This document shows positions 10,055-19,307 of a DNA stretch of 64,000 bases, in pieces. Positions within the stretch are counted from its first letter, which is position 1. Each line of letters opens with the position of its first letter. A program made the position numbers and the translations under genes. Origin of the DNA: Plectosphaerella cucumerina (lineage: Eukaryota > Ascomycota > Sordariomycetes > Glomerellales > Plectosphaerellaceae). The notes beneath the pieces were generated by a model that saw only the letters and a program-made list of their open reading frames with translations, did no database searches and was not told where the DNA came from. The stretch lies in assembly GCA_020746995.1 (NCBI GenBank), contig JAGPXD010000004.1, positions 124,001 through 188,000 on the forward strand. Reading direction: 5' to 3'.

Positions 10055-12202
10055 TCAGAAAATAGAGAAGTAATCGTGGCTGGCCAAGTGCAAGAGGTTC
10101 TCAAAGCTGTTGGCACCGTCACGGCCCGCAGGAGGGAAACCAAAGTTCAAGTCCGCCACCTGTGTGAAGTCAAGTACATCCTCCTGCTGCTGTTCATTGC
10201 CATCATAATAATCAGGCGGGGGATTATCCGACGACGACGGTGTCCGGGGTGGAGAAGCCCTTTTTGTCTGTCGCATCTGGTTTGGCTGGTTGTTCTTCGC
10301 TGAAGCTGCCGCCGCGGACTTTTCCTCGCAGAACGTCTTGACAAAGGACGGGACGTTGAAATTCTTCTCGGGAGGGAGTAAGCTGCCGTCGCGCGCCCGC
10401 TTCCTGGTCTTGTTGACTTCCGCCAGAAGCGCGCCGAGAAGCTTGACGCCCCGGGACGCAATCATGCTATTCTGGCACAATGTCAAGATTCCCACGACCT
10501 CCTGGGCGAGGGTGCGATGTTCGGTCCTCTCTGCCTCGGCCGGATCGCGGTGCAGTACATCGAGGATGAGGATGATGGCCGCCGCAACCGAGAAGGCTTG
10601 ATGAATCCACAAGACTGGGCCGTCCTCAACAACAACAGACTTGTATTCCTTGATGATGGTCTTGGACGCAGCCAGGCAGGTTCGTCGGGTAAAGGCAAAG
10701 GCCGGGTTACTGAAGCTGTCGGACAGGAAGGACCTGTGGATCATGATGATCTTGTGGCTGGAGCTGATGGCAAGGGCGCGGCGTGCCCAGGGCGTCCATA
10801 CGGGCCAGCTTGGCTCAATGGGGGCGCTGGACAAAAACACGGGTCGCTCAGATGTAGCGAGGGAGCGAAGGCGGGCATCCCAGCTCAGCACCTGCTCATA
10901 CCGCGTGTACGCGGTGTTGCAAGCCACGAGACTGTCCTGCAGCCGGGGCATAAGGGCTGCGACCTCGCGCAGGAAGCGGCAGTAGCTCGTCTGCGTCGGC
11001 ACGTGCAGCGGAAGCGGGACGAGGTCGTGGTCATGAGCGTTGGATGGCGGCTCCGAGGTCGAATAGGCTGGATTCACGAGGTAGCTTTCACTAAAGGGGA
11101 TCGAGAACCAATCCTGGCTGCAGAGCTGGCACCAGACTCGTCGGCCAATCTCTTTTTCAACGGTGGTACCGGGGGCTTCTGGCCCGAGGCGATGCAGGGC
11201 GAGGGACTGCGCGATTCGAACGGCGGCAGCCAGATGAATGCTCTGGGAGTTGCTGAAACCCAAAAGGTGGGCGGCAATGGTGCTCGTGGCGATGGCTTGA
11301 CATGACAGGATGCTCAGGTTGGCCGTGTAGTTGGCGCGGTTGAGGCATGTGATGACGGCCTGGAACCAGCGCTTCGAAAGCGTCTTCCGCTCTTCAGGGG
11401 CACGGAACCCCCATGTCTCGGCGCGAGCAGGGGGGGCACAGGCCAGGGCGGCTGATATTATGGAGAAGAGCAGGGCCACCCATTGCAGGTTCACCCCGGG
11501 GCTGTCGATGAGACCGTCGTGTCGAGTGTAAAAGGCTTCCAGCTGGGCGCGGAAAGTCGGCGCAAAGTAGGAGCCATGGTACCACAGGAGGCACTCGTCG
11601 TGGTAATCGACCAACTGCCGCACTTGGCGGGGGCTCGGGAGGAGGAGCTGCAGGACCGCAGGCTGGGCGCACTCATCAAAAGTATCCGAGCCTGCCTCGC
11701 GGAGGTCGCCCGAGGGTGCCTTGGTCGAAAAGGTCGCTTCGGGTGAGACGACGGATCGGTAATCGGGGTCTTTGCGGCGTCCCCAGGCCAGAAACTCGAG
11801 AATAGAGGCGGCATCTTTCATGACATTGTCAGGAGGGGAGGAACCGCCATCATCGTCGTTGGCAAGGGGCTGCCAGCGGACCTCGGCCGAGGGCTCCGTC
11901 CTGGCGGCGTCTTCAAGCTCGACGACCTTGCGACGCAAATCTTCAAGCTCGGAGGTGGGCGGACGTGGTGAAGCTGCCGTCGATGGGCGTCGCGCGATGG
12001 ATGGTGTCGGTGGTGGTGTTTCGTCGAGTCCGCACGATTCCTGCTCTCCCCTGGTGCATGGTGAGTAATGAGTTATCGGGAGCGCCGCCGAGCATCCTCA
12101 CCTTCGGACACAGTTGGTACAGGGCACAGTCTTGCTGCAGCGGACCTTGCGGCGAGTGCAGGCCGAGCAGGCGAGTTTCGATCGGTTTGCGGTTGATGAC
12201 AT
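10055..12202 (-). CDS. Zn2Cys6 transcription factor with fungal-specific regulatory domain
   Basis: Exons on the minus strand are 12102-12202 and 10055-12050, split by a 51 bp intron, giving 698 aa. The zinc cluster starts at residue 12 with CSACTRRKVRC, continues as SKTVPCTNC, and is completed across the intron by VRRGEQESC. A short coiled linker (SELEDLRRKVVELED) follows, then the Fungal_trans middle region with YFAPTFRAQLEAFY and LAAAVRIAQSLALHRLG. The C-terminus is Q/D-rich. The gene is divergent from the NCS1 permease across a 608 bp promoter, so it is a good candidate local regulator of the dioxygenase block. A CCTCGGCCGAGG palindrome lies inside its coding region at 11881-11892. A relic of its 3' end lies at 5868-6165. 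Confidence 0.88.
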
Positions 12203-12337
12203 GCCTCCGTCGTACGTGATTGAGGATGTTGGGCCAAGTTGCCTCGGACGAGGGCATGTTCGCGGGTTGAGGTCGTCCCTGGATCCTTATCTCGAGACTG
12301 GCACCGCTCTGAAATCGCAAGCTGTTGATTGGCTGGT

Positions 12338-12387
12338 GGGCTTGACGGGCTGTCCCGGCGGGGGGCTTGACGGGTTGTCCCAGGGGG
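12338..12387. repeat. 25 bp tandem repeat, two near-identical units plus a partial third
   Basis: GGGCTTGACGGGCTGTCCC is followed 25 bases later by GGGCTTGACGGGTTGTCCC, then by GGGGCTGTCCC. The units lie about 140 bases upstream of the regulator start at 12202 (minus strand) and could be repeated binding sites. Confidence 0.6.
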
Positions 12388-12634
12388 CTGTCCCAAGCTG
12401 CGGGGTGCCAGTGGACCCGACGTTTTGTCCCGACGCAATGTCCAGGGCTTCGGCGTGGCTGGGCCGCCAAGGCGCAACGGTGTGGGTCCGGGGATGATCA
12501 GGGCCTCGTTTCACGCGCCGCTTATCTTTGTTTGCATCGCCGCGCGCAGCACCATGGCTGCCGACTATCAAAGGACGAAAGCGGCCATCAACGCACCTTT
12601 GCATCTCCACTGATAGGACAGCGCCAAAGTCCCC

Positions 12635-12670
12635 CGGCCGAGGTTGGCCTGGCGTCCGGCGATAGCAGAT
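12635..12670. promoter_or_regulatory. Putative cluster-wide regulatory element, copy 1
   Basis: CGGCCGAGG at 12635-12643 is followed after 15 bases by GCGATAGCAGAT at 12659-12670. The same two boxes in the same order lie before the 15993 gene. CGG/CCG arms fit zinc-cluster factor binding; the assignment is an inference from recurrence. Confidence 0.5.
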
Positions 12671-12810
12671 TGCCTTTCCTCCGTCCGTCATCCGCGGTGG
12701 CCAGCTGAGGACATGCATCACGGTGGCCGCAACGATAAGACGCGATGGACGTTGAATAGCTTCAAATATCCCCAGGGCAGCTCCTCCCTGAGAGCGGCAA
12801 TTCATCAAAC

Positions 12811-14570
12811 ATGAACACCTTCAAGATGAACCTCCGAGAGCGCGGCCACGCGGCCAAGGAGAAGGCCCGCCTTCGACTCACGGACGCCAGTAGCTGGACG
12901 CTCCCCAAGCAGCCGAGCAGCATCGCGCCGGCAGATGTCTGGACCAACATCGACATGGACCCGGTGCCTGTTGAGAGGCGGACCTGGGGCAAGAGCGCCT
13001 TCATCACGTATTGGTAAGTTGACCCTTGTCCGGCATCATCATCACACCTCTAAAACCGAATAGGTTCAGCGATTTGGTCACCATTGCGACATGGAGCACG
13101 GGCAGCGCCATCCTGACCACCGGCCTCACTGCCACCGACGCCGTGCTCATCGTGCTGCTGGCCGGCTTCTGCAACGCCATTCCGACGGTTCTCAACGGTG
13201 CCATTGGCGCCTCCCTGCACATCCCGTTCCCCATTGCCGCCCGCGCCAGCTTCGGCTACTGGTTCAGCTACTTCGCCGTCATCAGCCGGGGCATCCTGGC
13301 CATGTTCTGGTTTGGCGTCCAGACGGCCAATGGAGGCACCTGCGTCACGGTGGTTCTCTCCTCGTTGTGGCCGAGCTATCGCAACATCCCCAACATCCTC
13401 CCAGCATCGGCCGGGCTCACTTCTGCCGGGATGGTCTCGTACTTCATCTACTGGCTGCTGCAGTTCCCGCTGTTGCTCGTCCCGACGCACAAGCTGCAGT
13501 ACATGTTCTGGGTCAAGACAATTCTCACGCCGCCCATGGCTATTGGCATGGTCATTTGGATTGGTGTTCGGGCCGGGGGCCAGGGCGAGTTCTTCAGCCG
13601 GCCCTCGCAGGTTCACGGCTCGGAGCGCGCCTGGCTTTGGGTCTCCAACCTGACTGCTGTCACCGGCGGCTACAGCACTCTGGCCGTCAACATCTCGGAC
13701 TTTTCCCGCTTCTCCAAGAGCAGCAAGGCGCAATACTGGCAGCTGCCCGTCATTCCCTTCTTCAAAACCATCGTGGCCCTGTTTGGTGTCATTTCCGCCT
13801 CGGCGGCACAGTCCATCTGGGGCCAGGCGTACTGGACGCCCCTCGAGATCATCGCAACATGGCAGAACACTCCCGGCGGACGTGCTGCGGCCTTCTTCTG
13901 CGGCTCCATCTGGCTCCTGGCGCAGATCAGCGTCAACATCAGCGCCAACGCCGTCTCCTTTGCCAACGACGTCTGCACGCTCATGCCACGCTGGTTCAGC
14001 ATCCGCCGCGGCACCATCTTCGTTTCCATCTTTGGCGGATGGGCTCTGTGTCCGTGGATCATTGTGGCGTCCGGCCGCGCATTCCTCAATTTTATGAGCG
14101 CGTATGCCATCTTCATGGCTCCCATGGCCGGCATTCTCTTCACCGACTACTGGCTCGTCAAGAAGCGCAAGTACGACGTGCCAGCGCTGTACGATCCGCG
14201 CGGCATCTACAGCTACGGGAACAGATGGGGGACGAACTGGCGCGCCGTACTGGCATGCTTTCCCGTCATCGTGCCTGTGCTGCCTGGCCTTGCAAAGAAG
14301 GTCGCTCCGAACTCGGTCAACATCGATCAAGGGCTGTCAAACCTGTTTGCATTCAACTGGCTGTACGGGTTCTTCCTTTCCATTGCGCTGTACTGGACTT
14401 CGAGCTACTTCTTCCCGGCCAAGCAGACCTTGATCCCGTGTGTGGTGACTGGTTTTGAGGAGACGATTGCTCAAAGCGAGGGTGTGGACACGGACGGAGA
14501 CAGTCAGGCTGCCGGAAAGGTGGAGGATGGCAAGGGAGCCCCGGAGAAGGTTATTAGCACTGTCGTTTGA
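12811..14570 (+). CDS. NCS1-family nucleobase/cation permease
   Basis: Exons 12811-13013 and 13064-14570, split inside a Trp codon by a 50 bp intron, give 569 aa. About twelve hydrophobic segments are present, with NCS1 (Fur-type) hallmarks: W-SxA-FITYWFSDL at the start of helix 1, NGAIGASLHIPFPI, FGVQTANGG, GGYSTLAVNISDFSRF and the late FTDYWLVKKRKYDVPALYDPRGIY block. Fungal members carry uracil, uridine, allantoin, thiamine or purine-related compounds into the cell. The Fur-like motifs favour a nucleobase or a breakdown product as substrate; the exact one cannot be read from sequence. The charged, low-complexity C-terminus is typical of an endocytosis-controlled tail. Confidence 0.9.
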
Positions 14571-14753
14571 TCAAGATTTCGCTGTTTGTTCTTATCAATC
14601 CATTAATCTTGGGTACGGACCGTAGCTCAAGGTACGAGGCCGAGACCGTTCAAGGCAGCAATCCTTCTAAAGTTCTTCCAGAAGTCAAGGTTGAGCTCTA
14701 AGATGTGAAATCGCGACCTGCTAAGGCGGTTCACTGACCCAAATCCCATTCAG

Positions 14754-15593
14754 CTACATCCTATCCCCTATCAACAGCTTCAGTGCCCTCTTAACCCCTC
14801 CCAGATCCTCCAAAACCGGCTGATGCCCGCTCCGAGCCATCACAACCGTGGAAGGGCCGCCCAGAAGAGCACTCAGATCCTTCACTTTCTCAGCCGCGGC
14901 AATCATGTCCTTATCGCCGGCGACAAACACCGCTGGACACTTGATATTCCCATACTCCGGGTCCTTGTGGCTCTCATCAACCATGGCCTCGCAATTCTTT
15001 GCATAGCCCTCCGGGTCCGACGCCGCCACAGCAGTCCTCACCGCCTCCCGAGCTGCGGGGTCTGCAAACCTCTCAGGGGTGTCCTCGTAGAAGTTGGACT
15101 TGGCAGCAGTATCTGCAGCGAACTCAATCCCCTTCTCCCGCACAGTCGCGGCCAGATCGAGCATCCTCTGCTTCACGGCCGGGATGTGCCCCGCACTGCG
15201 CCCGGGGGCGATGAGGAGGAGACCACCGACGGTGTCGGGATGAGCTGCGGCGTAATGGAGGGAGACGATGCCGCCAAGGGAGTGACCGATGAGGGTGACC
15301 GGCGCCGGAGAGGTCTTAGTTGCTTGGAGAGATGTGATGAGATCGTGTAGGTCGGCGACATGGCCTCCGACGGACAGGGGCTTCGAGGGGTCGGTGAGGG
15401 GAGTCTGGCCGAAGCCTTGAAAGTCGACAAGAACGATGTCGTGGGTTCTCGGGAGCAAGGGCAAGAGCGGCGCAAATGTTTCGGTCGAACCACCGAGACC
15501 GTGGAGGCAGACGAGGAGAGGGCCTGATGGGGTGCCTGATCGGAGGAAGTGCGTCTTGGTGCCGGACGTGGTGGTGAAGAATGAGGATGTCAT
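14754..15593 (-). CDS. Alpha/beta-fold hydrolase
   Basis: Single exon, 279 aa from the Met at 15593; a Met 10 codons further upstream is possible. It shows the oxyanion loop HGLGGS near residue 30, the nucleophile elbow GHSLGG near residue 103, an acid in VFVAGDKDMI, and a terminal GHQPVLE that supplies the catalytic His. Size and motifs fit single-domain hydrolases (esterases, lactonases, ring-cleavage hydrolases). It is divergent from the XanA-like gene at 15993, and the shared promoter holds the palindromic element, so it may act on a product of the neighbouring oxygenases. The substrate is unknown. Confidence 0.85.
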   Translation of the reverse strand: MTSSFFTTTSGTKTHFLRSGTPSGPLLVCLHGLGGSTETFAPLLPLLPRTHDIVLVDFQGFGQTPLTDPSKPLSVGGHVADLHDLITSLQATKTSPAPVTLIGHSLGGIVSLHYAAAHPDTVGGLLLIAPGRSAGHIPAVKQRMLDLAATVREKGIEFAADTAAKSNFYEDTPERFADPAAREAVRTAVAASDPEGYAKNCEAMVDESHKDPEYGNIKCPAVFVAGDKDMIAAAEKVKDLSALLGGPSTVVMARSGHQPVLEDLGGVKRALKLLIGDRM

Positions 15594-15723
15594 GTTGGGC
15601 AGTAGATGACTGGTCTTTGGCAAGAGTCAAACGCTTGAAAGCCGTGAAGCTTTACTTTGTTCTTTCGAGTATTGGTGTGTTCGTCAGAGGATTGGGGACA
15701 GGGGTCCGGTCCCTACTCCGGAC

Positions 15724-15803
15724 ACCTCGGCCGAGGTCTCGGCTGCTGAAGATTCGGGGGGTCGGCCGAGGGACTGCGCCCGCCCGAACGTGCGATAGCA
15801 GAT
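15724..15803. promoter_or_regulatory. Putative cluster-wide regulatory element, copy 2
   Basis: The region starts with a perfect 14 bp palindrome, ACCTCGGCCGAGGT, at 15724-15737. A second core, TCGGCCGA, lies at 15762-15769, and GCGATAGCAGAT at 15792-15803. It sits between the hydrolase (minus) and the XanA-like dioxygenase (plus), suited to control both. Confidence 0.55.
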
Positions 15804-15992
15804 ACCCATGCGCGCTCGGCACCGTCGCCGTGTTTGAGCCATTGCCGCCCGAAGTGCGTGGAGGTGACACGACCGTCGAATGAAGTCACCCCTGAGAGTC
15901 CGGCGGCGCGATGGCTTCTTCCGCAGGTTCTTGAAAAACACATGAGCTCAACAGCATCGCAAAGGTTCGACACCTCACCCCTCCAACTCAAC

Positions 15993-17386
15993 ATGGTCAT
16001 CACATCGGTCGTCACTGAGGAGGCCACCGACCTGCGTCTCCTCCCGCAGAAAACGGCCTTCACCCTGCCCCATGCAGAATCATCGACGGGTCGAGCTGTG
16101 CCCATCAAGCACTCACCCGGGAGTAAAGTCGACTTTGGCGCCGAGATCTACGGCATTGATCTCAACAACTTCACCGATGCGGACTTTGACTTCATCTCGG
16201 ACGCCTTGCACAGGCACAAGATGCTCGTGTTCAAGGAGCAGCCCGAGATGCTGAAGCCGCAGCAGCAGTACAAGCTGACTGCGAGGTAAGAGTCTGGCAC
16301 TCCGCTCGGTATCATCAAGCTGACTGTGACTTCCCCAGCTTTGACCCGGACGAGACGACAGGCGGCTTCGCCCACGGCAAAGATCCTTTCCTCACCTCAC
16401 ACAAAGGCGTCGACATCTTTGGCATTCCGAAACGTCCTGCGATTCCCGTACAGCCTCAGGTCCACATCCTCGGCCGCGGCCCCTTGCCCGACGAGCATTA
16501 TGGCTTCCCGCCTGGTTTCGAGGTGCAGGGTATTGACCACGAGGAATTCCACCTACCACCTCATCTCCCGGTCGCCGACCGTGAAGCTGGCGCATCTCGC
16601 TTTTACCAGTGGCATTTTGACGGCGCGTTGTACGCCATCCCGCCTCCCCGCGTCGGCTGTCTCCTTGCTGTCCGCACGCCGAAGGGCCCGGATGTCACCG
16701 TGCGATGGGACGATGGAACTGGCACGGAGATGAAGATGGCTCCGGGCGCAACGGCCATGGTTGCTGGCAGCAGAGCGCTGGCACTGCTCGACGATGAGAC
16801 AAGACAGCTGGTTATGAACAGCCGGGTCGAGTACGCGCCGCACGCTTTTGCGTGGATGTCCACAGCTCGAAGTACCCGGCTTGGACATCTGCTCGAAACT
16901 GAGGGCAAGGAGGTCCCCCTCGACAAACTGCCGCCCTGGAATCCGGACAAGGTGTGCATCTATCCCATGGTCTGGACGAACCCGGTGACGGGGGAGAAGT
17001 CTCTGCAGGTCCACGGGCAGGGTGCCTTCAAGCTGCACCTGAAGAGTGGCCCCAACGACAAGGAAACAGTTGTCGATGACTTGAAAGAAGTTCGAGCATT
17101 CATGGACAAGTACGTCTCGGTCATCTGATGGCGATGTACAGTACTGATCTCTCCAGACTCATGAGGCCAGCACTGCAACCGGAAAACATCTATGCCCACC
17201 CGCATCAGGAGCAGGATGTCATTCTTTGGTACAACAGGGCCCTCTGGCACAGTATTGTGAGTCTTTCACCCCTATCTGCCCAAATTACATGCTTACTGAG
17301 GTTTTCAGACCGAGTTTCCCAAGTCCTACGGACCTCGAGTGATGCACCAATGCAACATCGCAGCAAGCGACCACCCCACAGGATAG
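15993..17386 (+). CDS. TauD/TfdA-family 2-oxoglutarate dioxygenase, XanA-like (copy 1)
   Basis: Four exons, 15993-16285, 16339-17109, 17157-17256 and 17309-17386, give 413 aa. I chose the ATG at 15993 because of its CAACATGG context; the frame is open to 15834, inside the promoter. Iron ligands appear as WHFD (residues about 188-190) and the distal His in LWHSI (about 385); the 2-oxoglutarate Arg is in YGPRVMHQ (about 397). The block RFYQWHFDGALY, VEYAPHAFAWM and MVWTNPVTGEKSLQVH matches the fungal xanthine/2-oxoglutarate dioxygenase (XanA) group, which hydroxylates xanthine to urate. The QCN after the Arg fits the purine-contacting Q-x-N reported for XanA. The exact substrate may differ, since a second copy lies 2 kb away. 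Confidence 0.82.
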
Positions 17387-17774
17387 TCAAGGCCTTGAGA
17401 CTCGAGGAAGCTGGAACCTCACTTTGACACAAACAGACGCTTTGGTAGAATAAAACGTGGTCTTTAAATCTTTGCATCTCCATTGTTTCCAAGTCCTTTT
17501 GGAGCAGCTGCGTAATCCAGAGTGAGGCGTGTCGTCATCGTTCAAAGCAAGCGATCCGAGTCGTTGACCACGACGGTGAGATCAACCTGTAAATACAATT
17601 CCCTCAGTCAGGCTGCATTCTCAACCTTGTCTCGATGGCTGAGCTCTCGCTGGCTGCCAACTGGGCGATGCCATTCTGTGCAAGGAGCCCCGGCGACAAC
17701 ATGCACACCGGAGTGGCTCACTGGATCGGAGGGCGCGAGAACAAGCATTTGTAGATCTAAATACAGCCAGACGT
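17387..17774. other. Convergent 3' region, no gene seen
   Basis: The gap between two convergent genes holds no recognised coding sequence or repeat; it is presumably two 3' UTRs. Confidence 0.4.
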
Positions 17775-18830
17775 TTATGCGCCAACCTCCACAACAGTCG
17801 CCGCAACAACCGGTGATCCCTTCTTTGCCGCCTGCTCGGCCTCGACCCGTGCCTTGGCGGCGGTGTAAAAGCGCTGCATGGCCTCCCGGTTGAACTCCTC
17901 GCCTGTAACAGCAGGATACTTCTTCAGCGGCCCCTGAATGACGGTATCCTTCCTCGGCTGGTTGAAAAAGGCAATGCTGAACCGCTCGCCATAGTAGTCA
18001 CCCTCCTCACACGGCGCCTTGACCCGGTGATACGTGCTCTTGAACCGGTCGTCACTCCAGCTCATCAGCAGATCGCCAATGTTGCAGACGATGACGCCCG
18101 GCTCGAAATCAACCTTGGTCCACTCGTCACCCAGCGCGTGCTCCGTGACGGCCTCACGACCGGGGCAGATCTCGAGACCGGACTGCCCCGTGCGCTGGAA
18201 GAGGAGAGTGAGGAACCCCCAGTCGGCGTGGGCGCCGGCGCGGTGGTAGATCTTGCCATCGTTTGTGCGCGGGGTCTCGTAGTAGTGTAGAAGGCGAAGG
18301 GCGGATTGGCAGTCCATGCGCGAGGCATCGTGAGCCTTGATGAAGAAGTCGTCTTCGAAGCCGAGGCCTCGGGCGAGACAGCGCATGATGCGCTCCGAGA
18401 TGCCCTGGACCCGGTGCATGAAGGCGAGGGTAGACTCCTTGAAACCCGGGAGCTTCTCTTCGTCCAGCCAGAGGCCGATCATGTTCTCGCCAAACTGAGC
18501 CTGGTAGGACTCCTTGGTGTCGGCAGCGCCCGTGGATGGACGGATCTGTGACATTTTCTCCCAGCCCACGTTTTGAGGGTTCCACGGAACGGAGGCCTTT
18601 GTCTCGTCGGGGAGTCGGAAGAAGGATTCGGATACGGAGAACATCTCCTGGACTTCGGGTTCGGAGAGACCGTGGTCTTTGATGGCAAAGAACCCGACCT
18701 CCTCAGCGGCTTTGCAGAGTTGCGCAGTGATTTCATCGATGCGATTGTCAAAGTCGGCAAGGGAGACCCGGGGGATCTCCCGGTCGACGTATTTGGTAGT
18801 CATTGTGGAGATGTTGTTGTGGTTATCCAT
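17775..18830 (-). CDS. 2-oxoglutarate/Fe(II) dioxygenase, isopenicillin-N-synthase-like
   Basis: Single exon, 351 aa from the Met at 18830; a Met nine codons later (MTTKYVDREIP) is also possible. The N-terminal DIOX_N region reads EIPRVSLADF and EEVGFFAIKDHG. The C-terminal jelly roll carries AHADWGFLTLL (His and Asp iron ligands near residues 202 and 204), the distal His in STYHRV (about 267) and RFSIAFF (2-oxoglutarate Arg and Ser near 284). Fungal relatives include thymine-7-hydroxylase and many secondary-metabolite oxygenases. With a nucleobase-type permease and XanA-like enzymes around it, a heterocycle hydroxylase is plausible but unproved. It is divergent from the second XanA-like gene. 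Confidence 0.82.
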   Translation of the reverse strand: MDNHNNISTMTTKYVDREIPRVSLADFDNRIDEITAQLCKAAEEVGFFAIKDHGLSEPEVQEMFSVSESFFRLPDETKASVPWNPQNVGWEKMSQIRPSTGAADTKESYQAQFGENMIGLWLDEEKLPGFKESTLAFMHRVQGISERIMRCLARGLGFEDDFFIKAHDASRMDCQSALRLLHYYETPRTNDGKIYHRAGAHADWGFLTLLFQRTGQSGLEICPGREAVTEHALGDEWTKVDFEPGVIVCNIGDLLMSWSDDRFKSTYHRVKAPCEEGDYYGERFSIAFFNQPRKDTVIQGPLKKYPAVTGEEFNREAMQRFYTAAKARVEAEQAAKKGSPVVAATVVEVGA

Positions 18831-18922
18831 GGTGACGACGAGTCGGACTGATGTGGATTGAAGCAATGTTATATTGGCAGGTTCCTTTGTTTCATTCGAT
18901 GTGAGATGGCAGCGTACCGGAT

Positions 18923-19188
18923 TCGGCCGATCAAAATACTGTCGTGGCGAGATTGTGGTCCCGGACTTCAGCTGCCTCCATTCGAGCTGATCGGAGACGA
19001 TCACTGCCGCCGTTGCAATTTCGAAGAGATCTTTCTTTCGTTATCTCGTTTGCTTTGAGGCGAGTCGGCCAGTGGGGTGCACGAGCAGGGCCTCGGCCGA
19101 GGCGATCTTCACCACCAAAGATAGGTGAGCACTTCGGCCGAGGCTCCGCCACGGAGTGCGCCCGCAACTCGGCCATGCAACAGCAGAC
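18923..19188. promoter_or_regulatory. Putative cluster-wide regulatory element, copy 3
   Basis: A TCGGCCGA core lies at 18923-18930. A perfect 14 bp palindrome, GCCTCGGCCGAGGC, is at 19090-19103, a second core TCGGCCGA at 19134-19141, and GCAACAGCAGAC, resembling the second box of the other copies, at 19177-19188. The order (strong palindrome, weak core about 40 bases later, then the box) is the same as at 15724-15803. The region is a divergent promoter for two oxygenases. Confidence 0.55.
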
Positions 19189-19307
19189 CTCAGCTTACAG
19201 CTTCTAACCATCACGGAGTAGCATTGCAATGAACCAGCAGCATCTTGATGTAGATAGGACCCGTCGATAAAGCAAGCATTGTACGCATCCAACAGCAAGC
19301 CAGACCA

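Larger units (their letters stand above)
12203..12810. promoter_or_regulatory. Divergent promoter of regulator and NCS1 permease
   Basis: No gene is supported. The region holds an imperfect 25 bp tandem repeat at 12338-12387 near the regulator, and a CGGCCGAGG plus GCGATAGCAGAT pair at 12635-12670, about 140-175 bases before the permease start. Confidence 0.55.

Noticed and set aside
13050..14330. 426-codon antisense ORF opposite the NCS1 permease
   Set aside because: A shadow of GC-rich codons; the sense strand carries a complete permease with conserved motifs.
15834..15992. N-terminal extension of the first XanA-like protein
   Set aside because: It begins just downstream of the promoter boxes and lacks family-like sequence; the start at 15993 has the better context.
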